64,000 bases of DNA from UWMA-0277 sp965183885 (GCA_965183885.1 OZ238992.1:1302001-1366000), one strand, 5' to 3'. Positions 36,342 through 44,938 are shown, numbered from the stretch's first letter. Notes: generated by a model from the sequence alone, not told the origin. A program made the numbers and translations.

Positions 36342-36730
36342 TAGTCAATGATATTTTTCCATTCTTGAAATTCATCTGCATCTAATTCCTTTCTCATTCT
36401 ATCGGTTAGGGTTTCATCAAACTTTTGTTTATAAGCATCAGCAACACTTTCTATTTTTCCTTTGGATTGATAGCCTAAGCGTTCAATAGCATCTTCATCT
36501 GTTCCATCAGCATCTATAAGCCAAGAAATAGCAGAAGGATTAGCAGCAGACCTGTATTGCTGAGCTATTTGATTTACATCATTGGTTTCATTTTTATCAA
36601 AACGAGATTCACGATATTTACGAATGAGTTTTTTAACTGTTCCTTTCAAAAAGAAGAAGGCTACTATGGAAATGATAGTAGTCATTACATATTTGTTTTT
36701 AAGAGCTTTTTTTGCAAGTAGTGGTAACAT
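36341..36730 (-). CDS. Membrane protein with annexin-like repeat motif
   Basis: The 129-residue protein has one transmembrane segment at about residues 14-30 (VMTTIISIVAFFFLKG) and a soluble C-terminal part reading DGTDEDAIERLGYQSKGKIE then VADAYKQKF and LTDRMRKELDADEF. The GTDEDAI plus spaced Y/L/E pattern is that of an annexin repeat (four-helix, calcium and lipid-binding in eukaryotes). One repeat only is visible. It could link the particle to membrane lipid, but this is inference. Confidence 0.6.
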   Translation of the reverse strand: MLPLLAKKALKNKYVMTTIISIVAFFFLKGTVKKLIRKYRESRFDKNETNDVNQIAQQYRSAANPSAISWLIDADGTDEDAIERLGYQSKGKIESVADAYKQKFDETLTDRMRKELDADEFQEWKNIID

Positions 36731-36984
36731 TAGCTGAATTGTTTGTAAGCCTTTTGGGCTATGGTTAAATAATCGGATATAGAGAGTTCTTTTCCTTCTT
36801 CAGGAGCAACTTCTTTTATGAAGTCAACCAGTTCAGGGTTTTCTACTATGACCTCTACAGCCTGTAAAAGGTCATCATGAGATAAGTGGTCTTGTAGGTC
36901 TTGAAAAGCTTGTAATTTCTCTTCAAGTTCCCCTTGACTATTTGCTTTAATCTGTAATGCTATCTTGTATGTCTTCATTTTCAA
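36730..36984 (-). CDS. Small acidic helical protein
   Basis: The 84-residue product is predicted to be helical and acidic (LEEKLQAFQDLQDHLSHDDL, then EVAPEEGKELSISDYLTIAQ). No family is recognised. It sits in tight coupling with the annexin-like gene (1-bp overlap), within the virus-like operon. The 159 bp upstream hold no clear gene. Confidence 0.6.
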   Translation of the reverse strand: MKMKTYKIALQIKANSQGELEEKLQAFQDLQDHLSHDDLLQAVEVIVENPELVDFIKEVAPEEGKELSISDYLTIAQKAYKQFS

Positions 36985-37143
36985 TATATTGTGAAATAAT
37001 TTATATCTTTGTTCCAGAGTTTTGATTTATGAATAAGGTTAAAAGGCGCTATGGTCTTCTACCATTGTAAGTGTTCCTTATTAATAAATCTTTTTAAGAG
37101 TTTCAGTAGGGGTGGCATTGGATTTTCCTCTAAGCCAATACTG

Positions 37144-38088
37144 TTATTCTTTTTCAACCTCTTCTAAATCCTCATCTGTTGCTTCCTCAATTAAATATTC
37201 TTCCTCTAAAGGATAATCTATTGTTTCTTCTATTGCTTCATTAATAGGTTCTTCTTCTTCAATAAGTTCATCTTCTAGTCCTGCTAATTCAGGCTCATCC
37301 TCTTGAATGTTAAAAGCAACTTTAGTGCGTTTAGGTTTTTCTTTTACAACTTCTTTTTTTACCTCTCCTAAATCAGGGCTTGTATTAGGTTTAAAAGCAC
37401 TTAGCATTCCCATTACGAGTGAGCCTAAAGCAGGAGTAGTTTGTTTAAGAACAGTTTTTACTTTATCTCTAACATCTTCTTCCTTTTGATTGACTTCATG
37501 TTCTCTAAAGTTTAAGTTCTGTTCCTTCTCATTAATGCGGTTTTCTCTTTCAGCAAGCATCATTTCTTTAAACTTCAAGTTCTGCTCTGTAAGTTTATTG
37601 TGCATATCATCTTGCCATTTCTGTTCTTTGAGTTCGTATTCCTTTCTCATTCCAGAGAGTTGCATATCCATTTCTTGCCTGAAGTTATCCATTTGTACAA
37701 ATTCAACTTTTGGAGCTTCTTTATGCTCAGGTGTAGTAAGGTTGATGTTTACATTTCCATTTCTATCTAGTTTGTGAGGTACACCATTAATACTAACCGT
37801 ATCATCAGGCTCAGGATCTATCCATTCAATCGCTTCATTAATTCTAATGAATAGGGGAGGATTACTTCTTGCTGAAAGCTCGTTAGTACCGTACTTTATT
37901 TGTACTTCAGCATCTACATTGTCTTTCGTGATTTTATCTAGTAATTCCTCAAAGTTCTTACCATCAGGATTGTTTCCTTCAGAAGAACAAATTGTAATGC
38001 CATTCTCATCTTTAATTGACCAGTAGGAGTAGCGAGCTACTTTCTTTTTAGCAAGCTCTATGTTGATATAATGCTTTACCTTTTTCAT
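37144..38088 (-). CDS. Coiled-coil protein with very acidic C-terminal tail
   Basis: The 314-residue protein has a beta-rich N-terminal domain (to about residue 125), then a long coiled coil (about residues 135-215, heavy in E, K, Q and N) and a glutamate-rich tail (about residues 255-314). This shape suits a fibre, scaffold or tether. It begins 1-2 bp after the gene at 38090 and belongs to the structural-looking operon. Function unknown. Confidence 0.6.
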   Translation of the reverse strand: MKKVKHYINIELAKKKVARYSYWSIKDENGITICSSEGNNPDGKNFEELLDKITKDNVDAEVQIKYGTNELSARSNPPLFIRINEAIEWIDPEPDDTVSINGVPHKLDRNGNVNINLTTPEHKEAPKVEFVQMDNFRQEMDMQLSGMRKEYELKEQKWQDDMHNKLTEQNLKFKEMMLAERENRINEKEQNLNFREHEVNQKEEDVRDKVKTVLKQTTPALGSLVMGMLSAFKPNTSPDLGEVKKEVVKEKPKRTKVAFNIQEDEPELAGLEDELIEEEEPINEAIEETIDYPLEEEYLIEEATDEDLEEVEKE

Positions 38089-38089
38089 C

Positions 38090-38431
38090 TTAGAAGATTA
38101 CTCTTACATATTGAATTAAGAAAGGCACATCTGCATTGGATTCTACGGTAACTGTTCCCCAATGTGTAGATATAGTATCATTTACAAAGTCGATAAATTC
38201 TCCTCCTGATTTGTGGCAATTTCTCTCATTGTAGTTCACAACCTTAGTTGCAGAGTTTAGATTGATACTAAAAGCAGAACGACCGCTTAAATGGAAGTTG
38301 TGTACAAAAACTACTTCATTAGCACTTACGGCTATTGATGCTGGAGAAGTTGCGGATTCGTCAACGATGTGGTAGTCTGTTATTCCTCTGTGGGAAAGTT
38401 CGTTTTGGATTTTTAGGGTAAGTAAGTTCAT
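38090..38431 (-). CDS. Small beta-rich protein, virion component candidate
   Basis: The 113-residue protein has alternating hydrophobic strands throughout (SIAVSANEVVFVHNFHLSG, WGTVTVESNADVPFLIQYVR), without signal peptide or cysteine network. The pattern fits a single jelly-roll or similar sandwich. Its place among co-directional small beta-rich genes suggests a minor capsid or vertex role. No family is recognised. Confidence 0.5.
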   Translation of the reverse strand: MNLLTLKIQNELSHRGITDYHIVDESATSPASIAVSANEVVFVHNFHLSGRSAFSINLNSATKVVNYNERNCHKSGGEFIDFVNDTISTHWGTVTVESNADVPFLIQYVRVIF

Positions 38432-38438
38432 AATGTTT

Positions 38439-38744
38439 TTATTGTATGATTAAGTAAAGGTTAGTTTTTCGTTTGTTGTTTGCTTTGTTTCGGACACTTC
38501 CTTTAATGAAATTGCTTTTACTTCTAAAGGGAAGGATATTGCTTTTTGGTGCTGTGTGAATACTTTTACCCAAAGGCAAAGATTCAAAGAGGAGTTTTGT
38601 ACCTCCTTTTACTGCAAGAGAAACCTCCATTTCAGGAGAACTCATTAGCCCTACAATTTCTTCTTTGTCTTGTAAACGATAATGAAAAGCAAGCATCTGA
38701 TTGGGATCTAAATTAGCAGTATGTATGTTTATGATGCGTTTCAT
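38439..38744 (-). CDS. Small beta-rich protein with basic tail
   Basis: The 101-residue protein opens with a beta-rich stretch (IINIHTANLDPNQMLAFHYR, EVSLAVKGGTKLLFESLPLG) and ends in a strongly basic tail (FIKGSVRNKANNKRKTN). The basic tail could bind nucleic acid. It overlaps the previous gene by 4 bp. No family is recognised. Confidence 0.55.
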   Translation of the reverse strand: MKRIINIHTANLDPNQMLAFHYRLQDKEEIVGLMSSPEMEVSLAVKGGTKLLFESLPLGKSIHTAPKSNILPFRSKSNFIKGSVRNKANNKRKTNLYLIIQ

Positions 38745-39088
38745 TTTACAAGTGCTAAATAGATTCTAAGGGTATAAGGGTAGTTGTCAATCAGTCCTCC
38801 ATCTTGATAAGCTATTTCTAATCTATTTCCATTTGCAGCAGCTTCTAAAGGAAAGAAACGCTCAGAGGGAGCAACATGATTGGAAGATTGTAGAAACAAG
38901 ACTTCAAAACCTTTGGGTAAAATATCTTTTCCATTAATGGAACAAGATGTTAAACTACTACCAAGAGGTATATTGTCAAGCACAGCAATTCCAGTTAATA
39001 AACTAAATTCTCGGTCTAGCTCTTCATGGATACGCACCAACTCATTAGCTGATGTAATCTGTTTTTCTATGATTTGTATCTTTTGCAT
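38741..39088 (-). CDS. Small beta-rich protein, virion component candidate
   Basis: The 115-residue protein has a short helical start (residues 1-30) followed by regular strands (LTSCSINGKDILPKGFEVLF, GGLIDNYPYTLRIYLALVK). The pattern resembles small jelly-roll-like structural proteins. It is coupled on both sides (4-bp and 1-bp overlaps). No family is recognised. Confidence 0.55.
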   Translation of the reverse strand: MQKIQIIEKQITSANELVRIHEELDREFSLLTGIAVLDNIPLGSSLTSCSINGKDILPKGFEVLFLQSSNHVAPSERFFPLEAAANGNRLEIAYQDGGLIDNYPYTLRIYLALVK

Positions 39089-39270
39089 TATTCAGCTTGG
39101 GTTTGAATTGGTGCAGGTGCTCCTACGCCATAATTAAAGGCTTTAAAGGCATTTATTCCCTTTGTTGTACTTCTTACACTTTGTGCAAGTATTTTTCTCT
39201 GTGCAGGGCTTAAATTATTGATAGTATCAATAATGGCATTTACTGCTTGGTTTTCTGTTGTATCGGACAT
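39088..39270 (-). CDS. Small protein in virus-like operon
   Basis: A 60-residue product, with an N-terminal helical part (AVNAIIDTINNLSPAQRKIL) and a Gly/Pro-rich end (FNYGVGAPAPIQTQ). It is coupled to the next gene by a one-base overlap. It could be a peptide-like structural component; function unknown. Confidence 0.55.
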   Translation of the reverse strand: MSDTTENQAVNAIIDTINNLSPAQRKILAQSVRSTTKGINAFKAFNYGVGAPAPIQTQAE

Positions 39271-39289
39271 TGTTTAATGTTTTAAAAGG

Positions 39290-39324
39290 TTAAAAAAAGA
39301 GTGGGAGTGGATAGCTCCCACTCT
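39290..39324 (-). terminator. Terminator behind the capsid candidate
   Basis: Stem AGAGTGGGAG/CTCCCACTCT (39298-39307 and 39315-39324) with a 7-base loop, followed on the minus strand by a T-run (39291-39297). It directly follows the gene at 39338-39967, so upstream genes would be expressed more strongly than downstream ones. Confidence 0.8.
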
Positions 39325-39337
39325 GAAAAAAATGAAA

Positions 39338-39967
39338 CTAGTATCCGTAGACACTTGTTCCTTCAAAGAAAATCTTTAAGAATCCTGGTACTTCAGAAGG
39401 TAGATTAATATTAAACTCAATTGGAGTTTGTGGTTCAATCGTTTTAGGATTGTTCAGCATATACATTCCAAAAGGCTTGGTGATATTATAGCCATAATGC
39501 CCATCATCGAACCTACGCATTGGTTGTTTTTCAAATACCTTCTTTCCGTTAATTTCTAGTTCCCATTCTCCATTTAATAAGGCAGGAGGGAAAGGATGTG
39601 TAAATCCTCCATCAATAGCAGTAGCATCATAAAGTACTCTAATTCCTGATAGAGTAAGATGTCTGTCTTTTCCTAGTTTACCATTGTCGATATTGGTAAT
39701 TCCTAATTCTTCTGCTTGTGAGAGTTTAATCATCTCTGTTCTTGTTCCTCTTATTGCTGCGGTAGCATAGTAAGGAGCATCAGAAATTTGTGCTCTACCA
39801 CTTCTTAAGGCTTGTTGTGTTGTTCTAGGCAGCTTGTGGATGCGTTCTAAGAAATGTTTACGAAAGCGTGAAGCTCCGATTTCATGTTTTGCAGCTTTTC
39901 TTAGGCTTCTGCTACCTCTTCCATCTACTCCTGATAAGATGATTTCTTCGTTTGTTAAGTCTTCCAT
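39338..39967 (-). CDS. Capsid protein candidate (possible single jelly roll)
   Basis: The 209-residue protein has a basic N-terminal arm (residues 1-55, RSLRKAAKHEIGASRFRKHF) and a beta-rich body with LSGIRVLYDATAIDGG, GEWELEINGKKVFEKQPMRR and a strand-rich C-terminus (EVPGFLKIFFEGTSVYGY). A basic arm before a beta sandwich is the plan of many icosahedral capsid proteins. It has its own terminator, consistent with high expression. It is too short for a double jelly roll. No database match was possible, so this is a structural guess. Confidence 0.5.
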   Translation of the reverse strand: MEDLTNEEIILSGVDGRGSRSLRKAAKHEIGASRFRKHFLERIHKLPRTTQQALRSGRAQISDAPYYATAAIRGTRTEMIKLSQAEELGITNIDNGKLGKDRHLTLSGIRVLYDATAIDGGFTHPFPPALLNGEWELEINGKKVFEKQPMRRFDDGHYGYNITKPFGMYMLNNPKTIEPQTPIEFNINLPSEVPGFLKIFFEGTSVYGY

Positions 39968-40007
39968 TGTGTTTTGTTTTTTTAATGGGTTAGTAATTGA
40001 TAAATTC

Positions 40008-42899
40008 TTAAATTAGTTTTGAAGCTTTCTTTAATAAGCTTGAGTACTTCGATCTTGGATGTGTTTTCTGCAATTGCTTTGCTTTCTTGTGCATCAGTTT
40101 AAGTCTAGTTGCATTACTTCTTTTTGAAGCTCTTGCTTTACGGATACTTTTAGAAGGTACTTTTATGATGGTGGTACTTCCTCTTAGTGCAGGAGTTTTC
40201 TTTCTTCTTTTTCTAGGGCTACATTTTCTTTTGTAGCGACCCAAACTAAGCTTTGCATTTCTTTTTCTAGTTCTCGCTCCTTTTAATCCTGCTATAGAGC
40301 GTTTTCTTTTTTGTTTAATCTTGTTCCAAGCAAATAGGGAAACAAGAGCAACTATTCCACCTATCCCAACTATCATTATTTTCTTCTTATTGGAAATAAA
40401 GTAGGACTTCACTTTCTGTAAGATAGAAGTGTTGTTTTTTGGAATAGAAATTTCTTCATTAGTGTTTGAGGTACGCATGGCAGGGGTGTTTGGGTTTTGG
40501 TTAAAATCATTTTCATCAGCAAAGGAATTGCTAGGGGTAGTGCTGTCAGCACTTTCATTGTTCTTGTTTTTCTTTTTAAAGAGTTTAGCAGGGTTAATTG
40601 CTGAGAGTATCTTTTTCATAAAGGCAATAAATCCACTTCCTGCAACAGCAGTTCCAGTAGCTACTACTCCTAATTGTAAGCCTGTTTTTTTAGCTGCTTT
40701 TCCTTTTATGATTGCTGCTTTGAACTTAGAAGATTTCCCACCTATTTTGGTGTAGAAGTTCTCTGCCTTTTTACGAGCTTTTACTAATTTACGCCACTCA
40801 CTAAGGTCAAGGTTTTGGTCATTGGCTTGTGATTCGTTTAGATAGCCGTAAATCAAACGAGAAGCAATTTTGAACATATTGGTCTTTAAGATAAGTAGGG
40901 TAGCTCCACGAATAGCCATAGTAGCAGGGTTGTACTTTACAACTGCTTTAACTACTTTCTTTAATCCTTTTCCTATTTTCTTAAAGAAGTTCTTTAATCT
41001 GAACCTTCCTAAACCATCTATTGAATCATCAAATACTTCTGATAAATCGATTGAATCAGCTTTCGCTAAATAGATAGGACTATCATCATCTATTCCATTT
41101 AAAACATCAGCATCCAATTCATTTAAGGAGAGTAAGATTGCTTTATAGAAATTCTTGTAGGAGGAATTAGATTGTATGTATTCATTTAAAAGGTCTTCTC
41201 TTTCGTCCTCCTCTTCAAAAGCATTCATCAACTCATGCATACGATCAAGCTCAGCTTCTACATTTATGGTTTGAGAAAGGATGGTAGGTTGTTTGCTTTC
41301 ATTAGCAAGAGTAGTTTTTGCTTTATTAATTTCAGCTAGGATTCCTCTTTCTATGATATTAGCTATTTCTACTGAACCATTGAGTACAATGTCTGCTTCT
41401 TCTTCCGATTGTACTTCTTTTAATCCTTGTAGAAAGGAGTGTTCTAAGATAAAATCATCTTCCTCAATTCCTGATAGGGTAAAAGGTTGATTCATTTGTT
41501 CTAAGAGTTCATTTTTAGCTTCTTGGTCTAAGCCTGAGAGTTCTTGTAATTCCATAATTTTTAGTGTTTTTAAATCTTTTATAGGTTTTGCTTCATAGTT
41601 AAAGTGAGGGATTTCGGGTACTACATCTATCACATATTCATTCCCCAAATCATCAAATGCTACTGGGTAGATGTGTTGAAATTTCCCTTGTTCTTTGTAA
41701 GCTGCAATTCTGAATTCATGAGGGATGTTTAAATTGAGTAGGAGAGAAGAGATAAGGATGGTATAATCATCACAATCAATACCTGAATCTTTGTCTTTTA
41801 AGCTTCTGAGTGGTGTTCTGAGTTCTTCTATTCCCTCAGTATCTAAATGATAAGTCGTATTGCCTCTCATCCACTCCCAAATGTTCTTGGAAGTTTGAGC
41901 AATAGTATTTCCTTTTAAGGAGAAAGCCAATTCTGAAACATCCTTGTAATCTCGCAAAACAATATGTTCCATATAGGAAATAGTATCGTCTAGGTTTGCA
42001 TTGTGTTTGATGGTAGTTCTACTAGTTAATCCATTCAAGTTTTGGTTATCAGCAAAGAGTTGAAAGGCATTTCTGATGATGTCTTGTAATAGGGGTTCTA
42101 CTTCTTCTAAAAGTTCAATAGAAGGGTAGTGTGAAGTAGAATAATTGCTATCGGATAGGAAATGATTAGTCCATCCTTTCTCATTCATCAGGTAAGTAAT
42201 ATAAGCCTCAAAGGTTCTTGCAAATACTTCGTTTCTTCTGTTCCAATATTCTGGTAAGTGTTCTATGTTTCGGTGGAAAGAAGTTTTGCTTCCATCTTCC
42301 TCCCAAAAGAGCTTGTTTAACAAGAGTTCAAATTGCTGCTCAAAATAGTTTCCATTTTCTAAAACATCAGTATCTAATCTTTTTCTTGTGCTTCTTCCTC
42401 CAGATGCAAATTTTTGATGTGTTTTGGTATAGTAAGAAATAATATTATCAATAGCGTGTCCGTACTCGTGAGCCAATGCTCCAAAACCTTTTGTTTTTGT
42501 AATATTGATTACAGAATAAGGCATGGCTTCATAATGTGCAGCAGCTCCACCTTTTCCTCTTGCACCTAATGCAATAGACAAGCGGCTGTTTAATCCCACT
42601 TTGTCAGCAGGTATATCAAAGAGGTTAGAAAGATGAAATAAGGAGAGCATAGCTCCATATAAGAAGTTTCCTCTTTCTTCTTGGTTCATCCAGTTGCCGT
42701 ATTCTATACTTCTTAAATTGAAGTGTGTTAAAGCAGTTGGAGTATCTAATAAAAAAGGATGAAATACCATAACATTATCATCTGTTACGCTTTGGGTATT
42801 AATATCAATTTCATTGAGCCAATGTTTGTCAATTCTTCCTCCAGGTACAAGTGTTCCTGCATCCTCATATTTTCCTAATATGTTGTTGGCTGCTATCAT
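40008..42899 (-). CDS. Polyvalent protein: LPD1-like metallopeptidase, transglutaminase-like domain, basic tail
   Basis: The 963-residue protein opens with an LPD1-like region: ALGARGKGGAAAHYEAMPYS (from residue 110) and FGALAHEYGHAIDN, with HEYGH (HExxH) at residues 144-148. A transglutaminase-like segment near residue 370-430 has SGIDCDDYTILISSLLLN (Cys-Asp) and a later His (FQHIYPVAFDD). Helical and amphipathic regions, a transmembrane segment (IMIVGIGGIVALVSLFAW, about residue 845) and an Arg/Lys-rich tail of ~95 residues follow. LPD1 belongs to the polyvalent proteins thought to enter the host along with phage or plasmid DNA. It overlaps the upstream gene by 4 bp. Confidence 0.7.
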   Translation of the reverse strand: MIAANNILGKYEDAGTLVPGGRIDKHWLNEIDINTQSVTDDNVMVFHPFLLDTPTALTHFNLRSIEYGNWMNQEERGNFLYGAMLSLFHLSNLFDIPADKVGLNSRLSIALGARGKGGAAAHYEAMPYSVINITKTKGFGALAHEYGHAIDNIISYYTKTHQKFASGGRSTRKRLDTDVLENGNYFEQQFELLLNKLFWEEDGSKTSFHRNIEHLPEYWNRRNEVFARTFEAYITYLMNEKGWTNHFLSDSNYSTSHYPSIELLEEVEPLLQDIIRNAFQLFADNQNLNGLTSRTTIKHNANLDDTISYMEHIVLRDYKDVSELAFSLKGNTIAQTSKNIWEWMRGNTTYHLDTEGIEELRTPLRSLKDKDSGIDCDDYTILISSLLLNLNIPHEFRIAAYKEQGKFQHIYPVAFDDLGNEYVIDVVPEIPHFNYEAKPIKDLKTLKIMELQELSGLDQEAKNELLEQMNQPFTLSGIEEDDFILEHSFLQGLKEVQSEEEADIVLNGSVEIANIIERGILAEINKAKTTLANESKQPTILSQTINVEAELDRMHELMNAFEEEDEREDLLNEYIQSNSSYKNFYKAILLSLNELDADVLNGIDDDSPIYLAKADSIDLSEVFDDSIDGLGRFRLKNFFKKIGKGLKKVVKAVVKYNPATMAIRGATLLILKTNMFKIASRLIYGYLNESQANDQNLDLSEWRKLVKARKKAENFYTKIGGKSSKFKAAIIKGKAAKKTGLQLGVVATGTAVAGSGFIAFMKKILSAINPAKLFKKKNKNNESADSTTPSNSFADENDFNQNPNTPAMRTSNTNEEISIPKNNTSILQKVKSYFISNKKKIMIVGIGGIVALVSLFAWNKIKQKRKRSIAGLKGARTRKRNAKLSLGRYKRKCSPRKRRKKTPALRGSTTIIKVPSKSIRKARASKRSNATRLKLMHKKAKQLQKTHPRSKYSSLLKKASKLI

Positions 42900-43183
42900 T
42901 GTTTGTGTATTCTTTGATTTAAGGCAGCGATATGTGCATCTTGTTTATTGATTCGACTTGTGTTGTTTCTTACATCTTCTTTAAGTTCAGTAATATCCGT
43001 TTCTATGCTCTTTTCTATCTGCATCTGAATACCAACTATCAATTGTCGCATTTGATTAGTATAATCTGTGAGTTCTCCAATCAAGCGTTTAAATTCTTTG
43101 TGTACTGTTTTAAGCCAATAGCCCACGAGTCCAATCAATGCTGAAATCATAATAGAAGTGATAATTAAAAATATTTTTTCCAT
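42896..43183 (-). CDS. Membrane-anchored coiled-coil protein
   Basis: The 95-residue protein has an N-terminal transmembrane helix (IFLIITSIMISALIGLVGYW, residues 4-23) followed by a coiled coil (residues 25-92). The size and plan resemble spanin-like or holin-associated phage proteins, but no family is recognised. It overlaps the polyvalent gene at ATGA and the LEA-like gene by one base. Confidence 0.6.
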   Translation of the reverse strand: MEKIFLIITSIMISALIGLVGYWLKTVHKEFKRLIGELTDYTNQMRQLIVGIQMQIEKSIETDITELKEDVRNNTSRINKQDAHIAALNQRIHKQ

Positions 43184-43686
43184 TATACCTCTAGTGTTTC
43201 ATTAATATTAATTGTAAATCCATCAGCATCTACAAATCCTTTTAAGTTGATAGTAAATCCATACTTTCCTGTATCACTTTTTCTTTCCCCTACACTAATA
43301 TAACCTCCAGATTCCATAATTAAGGCATTGAGTTCTTGCGAGGAAATATTGTAAGTGAGGGGTAGTAAAGTGTTTTTATTAGCAGCAATTACTACTTTTT
43401 CTTTTAAGGGTGTTGTTTGCTCTGCTATGAGTTTACCATCTGTATTGAAGACATCAACATTGATTTGTGTGATGTTAAAGATAGAAGGAGAAAAATTACC
43501 TATCTTAATATTGATATTTAGTTCAATATCAGAAAGCAAGGAAGAAAAGCCGAAGTCTTGAATACTAATACTATCAATACCTACCTTTAAGCGGTTAGCG
43601 TGGTCGTATTTATTGTAATAACCCCAGCTTTTCTTTCCAAGAAACAAGAGAGCAATAATAAATGTAAGCACTATGAGTTTTTTCAT
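43183..43686 (-). CDS. LEA type 2-like exported protein, first gene of the structural operon
   Basis: The 167-residue protein begins with a hydrophobic segment (LIVLTFIIALLFLG, residues 4-17), followed by a beta-rich domain: LSDIELNINIKIGNFSPSIF, NITQINVDVFNTDGKLIAEQ and TLLPLTYNISSQELNALI. This resembles the LEA-2 (water stress/hypersensitive) fold. It is the first gene after the 10-bp-phased GTAA array. A role in the particle or envelope passage is inferred from context. Confidence 0.6.
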   Translation of the reverse strand: MKKLIVLTFIIALLFLGKKSWGYYNKYDHANRLKVGIDSISIQDFGFSSLLSDIELNINIKIGNFSPSIFNITQINVDVFNTDGKLIAEQTTPLKEKVVIAANKNTLLPLTYNISSQELNALIMESGGYISVGERKSDTGKYGFTINLKGFVDADGFTININETLEV

Positions 43687-43720
43687 GGTGCAAATATGAG
43701 GTAGCCTTAATTAGTGCTTT

Positions 43721-43779
43721 TGGGTAAAAGGGGGTAAGTGGGAGTAAAGGAAGGTAATTATTAGTAAAAGGGAGTAACT
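43721..43779. repeat. Six GTAA repeats in exact 10-bp phase
   Basis: GTAA begins at 43724, 43734, 43744, 43754, 43764 and 43774, each in a purine-rich 10-bp unit of the form GGxGTAAxxG. It lies directly upstream of the 43686 gene and of the whole structural operon. One turn of DNA per unit suggests one-face protein binding, as for an activator or origin-binding protein. Confidence 0.7.
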
Positions 43780-43803
43780 AGCTTTTAAATGAGAAAGTCA
43801 AAA

Positions 43804-44043
43804 TTACCTTTCAATCTTAAATCTACTTAAACTTACATTCTCATCAGCAACACTATATTTATCTTGGATAGATTGTAATGTTTCGATTGCGGCTCTAAAA
43901 TGATAAGAATCTTTAGTTTTAACTATATGCTTCTCTTTGGTTTTATTATAAGGAATTAGACCTAGAAAAGATCTTGGTTCTGTAACTGTAATAACAGTTT
44001 GGTCAGTCAATTCATTAATTTTAATTGTATATTTATTTTTCAT
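43804..44043 (-). CDS. Small unknown protein
   Basis: The 79-residue protein is beta-rich at the start (YTIKINELTDQTVITVTEPR) and helical at the end. It is in line with the 44049 gene (5-bp spacing), so they are probably co-transcribed. No family is recognised. Confidence 0.5.
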   Translation of the reverse strand: MKNKYTIKINELTDQTVITVTEPRSFLGLIPYNKTKEKHIVKTKDSYHFRAAIETLQSIQDKYSVADENVSLSRFKIER

Positions 44044-44048
44044 TCCTT

Positions 44049-44906
44049 TTATCTGACAATTTTTTTCATCATGTTATACGCTAAAGAAAATGAACCATAA
44101 ATAGCTTTTCCAGTTGTTTTGATTATCTCTTTTGCAATTTTTTTAGTTGTTTCATGCGTAGTGATTTCCCAAGCCTTTTTTCCTGTAGCTCCAATGATTT
44201 CTGCTGTAGTTCCAACTATATTGATTGCAATGACACCAGTAAACTTAGCCAAATCAACGGTAATTGGGTGGGAAGCAATTTTCCAAACTCCATTAAAACT
44301 TGCTTTAATTAAGTCTTTTGCTTTGTATAGAGTGTACGCAAATCCTCCTGCAACTAAAACAGGAGCTCCAGAAGATAAACATACTCCAATTATTGCGCAT
44401 TTAACTATCTTTCCGCCTGCATCAACCAATATAAACCTAGGAGCTTCATTTAGTGATATTCCACCTTCCTTTACTTTTTGATATGCCTTAGCAGAAGATA
44501 GTCCTAGTCCAATAGCTGTTGAACCCATCAAAACATCAGGTAGGGCATCAAGAAATTCAATATTATCTTCAAACTCTTGAATGTCATTGTAATAATCAGA
44601 TTGAGCAGTATCAATTTCATTCTCAGTCATTATTTCTGCGCCTCTACTTCGGTTAATAGATGAGTCTTCAAGAATAATATTATTAATATCTGACTCTAAT
44701 TCTGGATATTGAGATTTTGGCATGACATGAGAAATATCTTTTGTTCTTAATATTTCTATAATCTCATCAGAATTTAACTCTTTAACTTCGTTTGGGAAAA
44801 GAGTATTGTCATTATAGGCTTCCTCTCCACTTATGCCATACACAGCGAACCTTCCATTTATGTATGACTGTGCTTCTTCTGATAGTTGATTTAAAGTAGT
44901 TTTCAT
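44049..44906 (-). CDS. Hydrophobic unknown protein
   Basis: The 285-residue protein has a hydrophilic N-terminal half (residues 1-110) and a C-terminal half with several hydrophobic or amphipathic helices (about residues 128-145, 170-195, 220-250). No signal peptide is present. The plan resembles pore-forming effectors or internal membrane proteins. It sits in a cluster with a DUF697-like protein. Function unknown. Confidence 0.5.
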   Translation of the reverse strand: MKTTLNQLSEEAQSYINGRFAVYGISGEEAYNDNTLFPNEVKELNSDEIIEILRTKDISHVMPKSQYPELESDINNIILEDSSINRSRGAEIMTENEIDTAQSDYYNDIQEFEDNIEFLDALPDVLMGSTAIGLGLSSAKAYQKVKEGGISLNEAPRFILVDAGGKIVKCAIIGVCLSSGAPVLVAGGFAYTLYKAKDLIKASFNGVWKIASHPITVDLAKFTGVIAINIVGTTAEIIGATGKKAWEITTHETTKKIAKEIIKTTGKAIYGSFSLAYNMMKKIVR

Positions 44907-44938
44907 TTAATTCTGGTATAGGGTTTCTTTTCTTGTAT

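Noticed and set aside
36985..37143. Small frames between 36984 and 37144
   Set aside because: The longest are about 20 codons without family features or good start context, so no gene was called.
35314..43686. Type VI secretion or contractile injection cluster
   Set aside because: No sheath, tube, baseplate, VgrG or ClpV-type features are visible in any of these proteins.
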